A DNA stretch of 64,000 bases from CAVVAL01 sp963740215. GTDB lineage: Bacteria; Actinomycetota; Actinomycetes; Mycobacteriales; Cryptosporangiaceae. The stretch is taken from contig CAVUDJ010000019.1 in assembly GCA_963740215.1 (NCBI GenBank), positions 1,860,001 to 1,924,000 on the forward strand, written 5' to 3'. Positions 58,501-64,000 of this stretch are shown here, in pieces. Position 1 is the first letter of the stretch, and each line of letters begins with the position of its first letter. The translations under genes and the position numbers were made by a program. Under the pieces are notes generated by a model. That model saw only the letters and a list, made by a program, of their open reading frames with translations, was not told where the DNA came from and searched no databases.

Positions 58501-59098
58501 GGTGCTGCTGCTGCCCGTGCTCTGCGCCGGGCTGCGCACGTTGATCGGCAACGACCCGCAGGTCGACTTCGAGCAGTACCTGGCCGTCGCCCGGCGCGGC
58601 GGGTTCCGGCTGCCGGTGTCGGTGGTGCTCGCGAACGGCGCCCTGTGCCACGCGCTCACCGGCGACCCCGACGGCGCCCACGCGTACCTGCGTCAGCTCG
58701 AGGAGCACGACTCCCGCGACTCGGTCGTCTCGCGCGAGTGGCTGCCGGCGGCGTCGCACGCGGCCAGCCTGGTCAGCGAGGAGCGGTCGCTGTGGCTGCG
58801 CGGCGTGCTGGCGGCGGTGACCCGGCCCACGCTGTGGGTGCGCGCTGCGCTGGCCACAGTGGACGGCGGCGTCGCGAAGCACCGTGGTGAGCACGGCACG
58901 GCCGCCCGGCACTTCGCCGATGCCGCGTCCGTGTACGACCGGATGGGCAACGTCAGCGACGCCACGCTCGCCGCCGCATGGGCCGCGCGGGAGTGGCATG
59001 CGGCCGGCGAGGACGAGCGCGCCGCCGAGTACAGCCGGCGGATCACCGAGTTCGCCGAACGCAACAACGCACCGGGACTGCTGGCCCTCATCCGCTGA
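55546..59098 (+). pseudogene. Adenylate/guanylate cyclase-AAA ATPase-TPR protein, frameshifted in the P-loop
   Basis: Two frames together make a protein of roughly 1180 residues. First frame (to about 56481): two zinc ribbons (CTRCH...CGQCG, CPACS...CTACG), then a class III cyclase domain (SILFVDLTGFTELGE, VVEKYIGDAVMAVFGAPI). The Walker A then reads VGRGGHRQEP; dropping one G of GGG at 56479-56481 restores VGAAGIGKSRLVREL in the other frame, which continues through the AAA/STAND ATPase and helical TPR-like repeats to 59098. Start uncertain (GTG 55546 or GTG 55618). Real mutation, slippage or sequencing error cannot be separated here. Confidence 0.8.
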
Positions 59099-59106
59099 CG
59101 GCTTGT

Positions 59107-59145
59107 GGTCGCACTTTTCGGCCTATAGCCCGGAAAAGTGCGACC
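59107..59145. terminator. Bidirectional terminator
   Basis: GGTCGCACTTTTC (59107-59119) pairs with GAAAAGTGCGACC (59133-59145) around a GC-rich top with a CTATAG loop. Lies between the convergent cyclase/AAA and response-regulator genes. Confidence 0.85.
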
Positions 59146-59153
59146 GCAGGGGG

Positions 59154-59816
59154 TCAATCCTCGTCGTCGAGGCCCGCTTCGATCGCGTACCGCACCAGGC
59201 CGGCGCGGTTGTGCACATGGAGCTTGCTCATCGCGTTCTGCACGTGGTTCTGCACCGTGCGGTGGGACAGCACGAGGCGGGCGGCCACCTGCTTGGCGGT
59301 GAGCCCCTTCGCCACCAGCCGCAGCACCTCGGTCTCGCGTTCGGTCAGCTGCGGCTTCTCGGGCTCGGGGCCGCCGGTGGCGAGCCGCCGGTACTCCCCC
59401 AGCAGCAGCCCGGCGAGGCCCGGCGTGAACGTGGCGTCCCCGGCGGCGGTGCGGCGTACCGCCTCGACCAGCTCGGTGACGCTCGCCGACTTCACCAGGT
59501 ATCCGGTGGCACCCGCCTTCACAGCCTCCAGCACGTCGAGCTGCTCGCCGCTGGCAGAGAGCACCAGCACGCGCGTGTCGGGCCAGGAACCGACGATCTG
59601 CGAGGTGGCGCCGACCCCGGACAGTTCGGGCAGATGCAGGTCCATGACGACGACGTCCGGGCGGACGGCGGCGGCGATACGCACAGCGGCGGCGCCGTCG
59701 GCGGCGGTGCCGACCACCTCGAACCCGTTCGCGGCGAGATCACGGGCGACCGCGTCCCTCCACATCGGATGATCGTCGACGACCATCACACGCACCGCGC
59801 CCTCATCGGGGGACAT
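59154..59816 (-). CDS. NarL/LuxR-type response regulator
   Basis: 220 aa from the ATG at 59816. Receiver domain with VMVVDDHPMWRDAV, phosphoacceptor D59 (VVVMDLHLPELSG), and K in YLVKSAS. C-terminal LuxR helix-turn-helix LTERETEVLRLVAKGLTAKQVAARLVLSHRTVQNHV (in parts). Overlaps the 3' end of its sensor kinase gene by 14 bp; the pair is a two-component system. Confidence 0.94.
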   Translation of the reverse strand: MSPDEGAVRVMVVDDHPMWRDAVARDLAANGFEVVGTAADGAAAVRIAAAVRPDVVVMDLHLPELSGVGATSQIVGSWPDTRVLVLSASGEQLDVLEAVKAGATGYLVKSASVTELVEAVRRTAAGDATFTPGLAGLLLGEYRRLATGGPEPEKPQLTERETEVLRLVAKGLTAKQVAARLVLSHRTVQNHVQNAMSKLHVHNRAGLVRYAIEAGLDDED

Positions 59817-60990
59817 GCAGCTCGACCTCCGTTCCTTCACCAGGTGCACTGTGGATCACGGCTTTGCCGCCGAGGTCGCGCAGCCTGCCGACGATCGACT
59901 GCGCGACGCCGAGCCGGCCCTGCGACGCCGCCTCGGCGAGCCGCCCGGGCGGCATGCCAGGACCATCATCGCGCACCGTGACCACCACTTCGTCGGGCGT
60001 CGACTCGACCAGGATCCACGCGTCCGCCTCGGGCCCGACATGATGCTTGACGTTGTGCAGCGCCTCCCCCACGGCCGCCGCCAGCTGCTGCGCTGGGCCG
60101 GCCGGCAACAGCACGGGGCTGGCCGGCGACGCGAGGTGGACCCGCGGCGAGCGGGCCGGGTCGGCGAGAAGTTCGCGCAGGTCGACGAGGCCGTCCGAGC
60201 GCTCCAGGGCAGGACCGGCGCTGATGAGGGCGCGCAGCGCCGCCTCCTGGTCGGTGGCGAGCCGCCCCAGCTCGGCGACCTCGCCACCCAGCTCCGTGCC
60301 GCGCCGGCGGACGAGCGCCAGCACCTGGAGCACGCCGTCGTGGATCTCCCGCGACAGCCGCTCGCGCTCGGCCGTGGCGCCCTGGAGCCGGATCGCCTCG
60401 GCCAGCACCAGCTCGGCGCGCTCGGCCAACCCGATCACGTACCCGATGACGGCGCAGGCCAGGTACACGAGGATCAGGCTGTGCACGGTGGCGGCGGTCG
60501 GCTGGCCACGGTCGACGACGAAGTTCGTGGCGGCGATCACCGTCGCGCCCAACATGCCCCCGGCGAGCCGCCACCGGATCGCCCAGGCCAGTGGCGCCGC
60601 CGCGCCCCACACCGTGGGCACGGTCAACTCGCCGGTGGCGATCTGCGCCTCGGACTCCACCATCAACGTGGCCAGGATCGTCACCACCGTGACGGCCATG
60701 TCCGCCACGGGGAGCTGCCACGACGAGCGCCACGCCGGCTTGGTGTAGGCGTAGCTGGCGAAGCCGGTCCAGGCGGTCATCACGCCCAGCGTGACGAGGC
60801 TCCACCGCGGATGGGCGACGGTGGACAGGTCGGCCAGATTGACGATCACCGCGTAGAGCAGGGTCAACGCGCGGAACACGGCGAGCGCGCGCCACGCCGA
60901 GACGTCCACGCCGATACCAGGGTCGCCGGCGGTGGGACGGCCCGTGACCGCCGCGACCAGGCGCGACACCGCCCGGGCGGTGCGTCTCAC
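59803..60990 (-). CDS. Sensor histidine kinase (NarL-partner, MacS-like)
   Basis: 395 aa from a GTG overlapping the plsC stop (GTGA). The N-terminal half has about six membrane segments (RALTLLYAVIVNLADLS, MAVTVVTILATLMV, SLILVYLACAVIGYVIGLAE). Then a HisKA_3 H-box LSREIHDGVLQVLALV and a HATPase domain (GEALHNVKHHVGPEA, VRDDGPGMPPGRL, GEGTEVELHV). Signal unknown; the membrane region lacks a large extracellular domain. Confidence 0.92.
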   Translation of the reverse strand: MRRTARAVSRLVAAVTGRPTAGDPGIGVDVSAWRALAVFRALTLLYAVIVNLADLSTVAHPRWSLVTLGVMTAWTGFASYAYTKPAWRSSWQLPVADMAVTVVTILATLMVESEAQIATGELTVPTVWGAAAPLAWAIRWRLAGGMLGATVIAATNFVVDRGQPTAATVHSLILVYLACAVIGYVIGLAERAELVLAEAIRLQGATAERERLSREIHDGVLQVLALVRRRGTELGGEVAELGRLATDQEAALRALISAGPALERSDGLVDLRELLADPARSPRVHLASPASPVLLPAGPAQQLAAAVGEALHNVKHHVGPEADAWILVESTPDEVVVTVRDDGPGMPPGRLAEAASQGRLGVAQSIVGRLRDLGGKAVIHSAPGEGTEVELHVPR

Positions 60991-61712
60991 GCCGCAGCGG
61001 AGCTGCTGCCGGCCGGTTGCGGGTCGGGCGCCGGCTTCGCGGCCTCGGCCTTCACCTTGGCGGCGTACTGGTCGACGTACTGCTGGCCGGACAGCTCCAT
61101 CAGCTCGTACATGATCTCGTCGGTCATCGAGCGCTCGACGAACCGGTCGCCGGAGAGCCCCTCGTACCGGGAGAAATCGAGCGGCGGGCCGATCTTGATC
61201 CTGACCCGCATGATCTTCGGCATCTTCTTGCCGATCGGCTGGATCTCGTTGGTGTTGATCATCGCGCACGGGATGACCGGGACGCGCGCTTCGAGCGCCA
61301 TCCGCGCGACGCCGGTCTTGCCGCGGAAGAGGCGGCCGTCGGGCGAGCGCGTGCCCTCGGGGTAGATGCCGAGCAGGTTGCCGCCGCCGAGGATCCGCTT
61401 GCCGGTCTCCAGCGCGGCCTTCGCCGCCGACCCGGACGCGCGGTCGATCGGCACCTGCCCCACACCGGAGAAGAACAGCTTGGAGAGGAAGCCCTTGATA
61501 CCCGGACTGTTGAAGTACTCCGCCTTCGCCAGGAAGGTGATTTTCCGCTTGACCACCAGCGGCAGGAAGATCGAGTCTGAGAACGACAGGTGGTTGCTGG
61601 CCAGGATCGCGGCACCGCTCGCCGGGACGTGCTCCAGCCCCTCCACGATCGGCCGGAACAGAAGGCGCACCCAAGGTCCGATCAGGATGTGCTTGCACAC
61701 CCAGTAGAACAC
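60987..61712 (-). CDS. plsC: 1-acylglycerol-3-phosphate acyltransferase family (PlsC)
   Basis: 241 aa from a GTG. Acyl transfer in phospholipid synthesis. HX4D motif NHLSFSD (H41, D46), then GGNLLGIYPEGTRSPDGRL (glycerol-phosphate site) and VPVIPCAMINT. Membrane-associated N terminus. Equivalent in position to Rv2182c. Overlaps the kinase gene, so membrane synthesis and the two-component system are coexpressed. Confidence 0.92.
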   Translation of the reverse strand: MFYWVCKHILIGPWVRLLFRPIVEGLEHVPASGAAILASNHLSFSDSIFLPLVVKRKITFLAKAEYFNSPGIKGFLSKLFFSGVGQVPIDRASGSAAKAALETGKRILGGGNLLGIYPEGTRSPDGRLFRGKTGVARMALEARVPVIPCAMINTNEIQPIGKKMPKIMRVRIKIGPPLDFSRYEGLSGDRFVERSMTDEIMYELMELSGQQYVDQYAAKVKAEAAKPAPDPQPAGSSSAAA

Positions 61713-61877
61713 GTTCGCCCTCCCTCGCCCCGGCCCGCCTGAGCCTACGGTTACCGGTGCGGTCCCACAACGCAGTGTCGCTCAACCCACTCCCGGAGTG
61801 TTGCGGGCATGTCACCATGGGCGGGTGCCAGCGGGGGTGCACCCGAGTCGCCCGATTCGCCCAAGGAGGTGTCCCGC

Positions 61878-62672
61878 GTGTCCGTCCTGCCCGGCGCGGA
61901 GCCGTTCCAGTACCTGCCCGACACGCCGGCCCGTCCGGTCGGCGTGGTTCTCTGCCACGGCTTCACCGGATGCCCGCAGAGCATGCGGCCGTGGGGCGAG
62001 CACCTCCGCGACGCTGGGTTCGCCGTCGACTGCCCGCTGCTCCCCGGCCACGGCACACGATGGCAGGACATGAACACCACCCGCTGGGAGGACTGGTACG
62101 GCGAGCTGGAACGCGCCTTCGACGCCATGCGCGAGCGGCTCGGCCCAACCAGCACGGTCTTCGCGATGGGCCTGTCGATGGGCGGCACGCTCGTCACGAA
62201 GCTCGCGCAGGAGCGCGGCGACGACCTGGCCGGCATCGTCCTGGTCAACCCGTCGTACCTGACTCTTCGCAAGGACGCCAGGCTCCTGCCGCTGATGAGC
62301 AAGCTGCTGCCGTCGTTCCCCGGCATCGGCAGCGACATCAAGAAGCCCGACATGACGGAGCTGGCGTACTCCAGGATCCCGCTGAAGGCGGCGTACTCAC
62401 TGAACCAGTTGTGGGGAGTTGTCCGGGCCGACCTGCACCGGGTGAGCGTCCCGATCCGCGTGTTCCACAGCTCCGTCGACCACGTCGTCGAGCCGGTCAA
62501 CTCCCAGGTGCTGCTCGACGGCGTCTCCTCCGCCGACGTGCAGGAGGTCGTCCTGGAGAACAGCTACCACGTCGCCACCCTCGACAACGACGCCGAGGTG
62601 ATTTTCACAGGTAGCGTCGAGTTCGTGAACGCGCTCGCCCCCACCCAGCCCGAACCGGACCGGCCGCAATGA
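61878..62672 (+). CDS. Alpha/beta hydrolase (carboxylesterase/monoacylglycerol lipase-like)
   Basis: 264 aa from the GTG at 61878, eight nt after AAGGAGG; earlier GTG/ATG codons are in frame. VLCHGFTGCPQSM (oxyanion region), nucleophile S100 in GLSMGG, Asp in SSVDHVV and His in NSYHVATLD form the triad. Resembles bacterial carboxylesterases and monoacylglycerol lipases; substrate unknown. Overlaps the next gene by 4 bp. Confidence 0.88.
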   Translation: MSVLPGAEPFQYLPDTPARPVGVVLCHGFTGCPQSMRPWGEHLRDAGFAVDCPLLPGHGTRWQDMNTTRWEDWYGELERAFDAMRERLGPTSTVFAMGLSMGGTLVTKLAQERGDDLAGIVLVNPSYLTLRKDARLLPLMSKLLPSFPGIGSDIKKPDMTELAYSRIPLKAAYSLNQLWGVVRADLHRVSVPIRVFHSSVDHVVEPVNSQVLLDGVSSADVQEVVLENSYHVATLDNDAEVIFTGSVEFVNALAPTQPEPDRPQ

Positions 62673-63475
62673 CGGGCCCCGCCGGACGCCCCGCGCGCGG
62701 CCGCCGCGACAACGGCCTGGACGCGCGCGACTTCGTGCCGCTCATCGACGTCGACCCGCGCGTCGGCGAACACCTGCTGGACGTGCTCGCCCTGGCCGGC
62801 ATCGCCGCCTACCTGCAGCCCAGCGCCGACGTGAACCCGATCGTGCAGTCCACGACGCTGCCCAGCCGCCCCACCGACCGGCTCTGGGCCGACCGCCGCT
62901 ACGCGAACGAGGCCCGTAACCTCCTCGCCCAGCACGAGCACGAGGTCGCGGGCGCCGCCGACGAGCACGACGATCCCGAGCCGGACCTCGACATCGACGC
63001 CGCGTGGGAGCAGATCGTCGCCAGCTACGACGCCACCCCGGAGACCGCGCCGAGCTGGCCGGCCACCGAGGACACGGACGACGGACGCTCGTCGAGCACC
63101 GACACCAGCCCGGCGAAGCTGATCCGCGCCGACCACCTGCGCCCGATCGGCCCGCCCGCACCCGGCCCCCGTGACCACGCTTTGGCGGAGCCGCAGGACG
63201 ACGACGACCTCGTCGACAGCGACGAGCCCGACGAGGGTTATACGCCGCCTCCCCCGCCGCCGTTGCCGAAGCCGTCCGGTCACGTCGTGCTCGGCGTCGT
63301 CGCGGTCCTGCTCGGCTTCGTGTTCTTCTTCCGGCCCGACCTGCTCGGCATCGGCGAGGACCTCACCACCGTGCTCGGCATCATCGGCGTCCTCGGCGGC
63401 GCCGGCACGCTCGTCTACCAGCTCAGGGAAGGCTGGAGCCGCGACGACGACCCGGACGACGGCGCGGTGGTCTAG
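62669..63475 (+). CDS. Membrane protein with acidic linker, function unknown
   Basis: 268 aa. Residues about 18-90 form a folded cytoplasmic segment (RDFVPLIDVDPRVGEHLLDVLALAGIAAYLQ, VNPIVQSTTLPSRPTDRLWADR in parts). A long acidic, proline-rich linker follows, including a run of six prolines, and then two membrane helices (GHVVLGVVAVLLGFVFFF, TTVLGIIGVLGGAGTLVYQL). The pattern is typical of an actinobacterial family of unknown role next to plsC/lipase genes. Start overlaps the hydrolase stop. Confidence 0.7.
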   Translation: MTGPAGRPARGRRDNGLDARDFVPLIDVDPRVGEHLLDVLALAGIAAYLQPSADVNPIVQSTTLPSRPTDRLWADRRYANEARNLLAQHEHEVAGAADEHDDPEPDLDIDAAWEQIVASYDATPETAPSWPATEDTDDGRSSSTDTSPAKLIRADHLRPIGPPAPGPRDHALAEPQDDDDLVDSDEPDEGYTPPPPPPLPKPSGHVVLGVVAVLLGFVFFFRPDLLGIGEDLTTVLGIIGVLGGAGTLVYQLREGWSRDDDPDDGAVV

Positions 63476-63498
63476 CGCGGTTCTCCGGCGGAAGCGCG

Positions 63499-63876
63499 CT
63501 ACACCTTCGGCTGGTACGTGCCGAACGCCCAGATGTTGCCCTCGGGGTCGGCCGCCGCGAACTCGCGCGAGCCGTAGTCCTGGTCGGTCAGCTCCATCAC
63601 GATGTCGGCGCCCGCGTCGACCGCCTTCTTGTGCAGCCCATCCGGGTCGTCGGTGACCAGGTACAGGACGGACTTGCCGGTGTCCCACGTCGCCGAGCCA
63701 TCGCTGGTACGTGTGCCGAGCATCACCATGCTGTCGCCCCACGCCAGTTCGGCGTGCGACACCGTGCCGTCGGGCCCGTCCATTACCGAGTGCTCGGTGA
63801 GGCCGAGCGTGCCGGTGAGCCAGGCGATCGCGGCCTTGGCGTCGCGGTAGCGCAGGGTCGGGTAGATCGTCGTCAT
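63499..63876 (-). CDS. VOC-family (glyoxalase-like) protein
   Basis: 125 aa, two beta-alpha-beta-beta-beta modules: IYPTLRYRDAKAAIAWLTGTLGL, ELAWGDSMVMLG, SVLYLVTDDPDGLHKKAVDAGAD and REFAAADPEGNIWAFGTY. PhnB/glyoxalase-like; ligand or activity unknown. It lies just downstream of an AraC-type gene on the same strand. Confidence 0.9.
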   Translation of the reverse strand: MTTIYPTLRYRDAKAAIAWLTGTLGLTEHSVMDGPDGTVSHAELAWGDSMVMLGTRTSDGSATWDTGKSVLYLVTDDPDGLHKKAVDAGADIVMELTDQDYGSREFAAADPEGNIWAFGTYQPKV

Positions 63877-63915
63877 CGTCGTGCCCTCCTCGTGGGTCGG
63901 TCTCGACGGTAGGAC

Positions 63916-64000
63916 TCAGACGGCGGTCGAGGATTGGACGAATGCGACCTCCGCGAGCCACGCGGTCGGGGTGCAGCCGGCGAGCCGGCGAAACTCGCGG
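63916..64000 (-). CDS. AraC-family regulator, C-terminal end only
   Basis: The last 28 codons of a gene entering from the right edge. They read REFRRLAGCTPTAWLAEV, the end of the second helix-turn-helix of AraC/XylS proteins, then a short tail to the stop at 63916. It is 39 bp upstream of the VOC gene, so probably its regulator or cotranscribed. Confidence 0.75.
   Translation of the reverse strand, partial: REFRRLAGCTPTAWLAEVAFVQSSTAV

Noticed and set aside
56393..58999. Very long minus-strand frame opposite the cyclase/AAA gene
   Set aside because: Antisense shadow rich in R, G, V and L with no domain; the plus strand carries recognisable cyclase, ATPase and TPR-like sequence.
59981..61842. 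Extension of the histidine kinase frame upstream through plsC
   Set aside because: plsC in another frame has intact HX4D and EGTR motifs; the kinase GTG at 60990 overlaps the plsC stop in the usual way.
1..64000. tRNA or rRNA genes
   Set aside because: I found no cloverleaf with CCA-adjacent acceptor or rRNA-like conserved stretches by reading; a covariance-model search would be decisive.

Overview
This window is a GC-rich actinobacterial chromosome segment. Three things point there: many GTG and TTG starts, 4-bp start/stop overlaps, and families typical of the phylum (Rv2175c, a PASTA kinase of the PknL type, an ImuB-DnaE2 mutasome, an MptA/MptB mannosyltransferase, a SAV_6107-type HEPN protein). 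The run metF / prenyl synthase / mannosyltransferase / Rv2175c / pknL / class II DAHP synthase / Rv2179c-like RNase / plsC matches, from memory, the Rv2172c-Rv2182c neighbourhood of Mycobacterium tuberculosis, with carotenoid and other genes interleaved. I cannot fix the genus. There are no rRNA, tRNA, CRISPR or intact insertion-sequence genes that I can see.

Layout. 1-9.5 kb (minus strand): translesion-synthesis operon DUF6504 - HEPN - imuA-like - imuB - dnaE2, followed by a methyltransferase, a phosphodiesterase-like protein and a dinB copy that reads as frameshifted and runs off the left edge. A perfect LexA (SOS) box lies upstream at 9692. 9.8-11.5 kb: an ASCH-like gene and a MarR-GNAT fusion with its own palindromic operator. 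11.9-18.9 kb: assimilatory sulfate reduction, cysC-cysD-cysN-chelatase going left and sirA - zinc ribbon - cysH going right. Each arm is preceded by a short cysteine-containing leader peptide of the conserved HVDLxRVxSAxC type. 19-23.7 kb: aldo/keto reductase, EamA exporter with divergent LysR, membrane acyltransferase, YbaK. 23.7-28.3 kb: carotenoid end-group genes (crtA-like, GNAT, cruF, cruG, crtD-like). 28.4-30.6 kb: CDP-alcohol phosphotransferase, SIMPL protein, metF. 30.7-38.6 kb: prenyl diphosphate synthase, crtI, crtB and crtYc/crtYd, interleaved with a phosphotransferase, a barstar/barnase remnant pair and a mannosyltransferase. 38.6-42.2 kb: Rv2175c, pknL, endonuclease IV. 42.3-43.6 kb: an aromatic leader peptide and terminator in front of a type I DAHP synthase. 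43.8-44.6 kb: bfd and bfr under a probable IdeR/DtxR box. 44.8-52.6 kb: MFS pump, threonine aldolase, class II DAHP synthase, TetR-SDR-DUF2203 operon with a striking double palindrome, a phosphofructokinase carrying the PPi-type residues D104/K124, and an exoribonuclease. 52.7-64 kb: glycerol kinase, a Crp-family regulator, a frameshifted adenylate-cyclase/AAA protein, a NarL-type two-component system, plsC, a lipase-like hydrolase, a membrane protein, a VOC protein and the end of an AraC regulator.

The most unusual signals are non-genic. First, five short linkers join neighbouring cotranscribed genes; each is itself a tiny reading frame starting MS(E)R and ending in (E)(R)SEV plus two residues. 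All but the glpK-side end overlap the neighbouring gene by GTGA at both ends, and the internal CGAGCG-AGCGAGGTG sequence recurs. Second, an approximately 70-bp dispersed repeat with imperfect inverted ends occurs six times at gene 3' ends, and one copy has become the C-terminal tail of CruG. Third, three amino-acid-responsive leader peptides (two cysteine, one aromatic) sit in front of biosynthetic operons. Carotenoid genes are spread over about 15 kb and together suggest a glycosylated, oxygenated carotenoid with one hydrated acyclic end.
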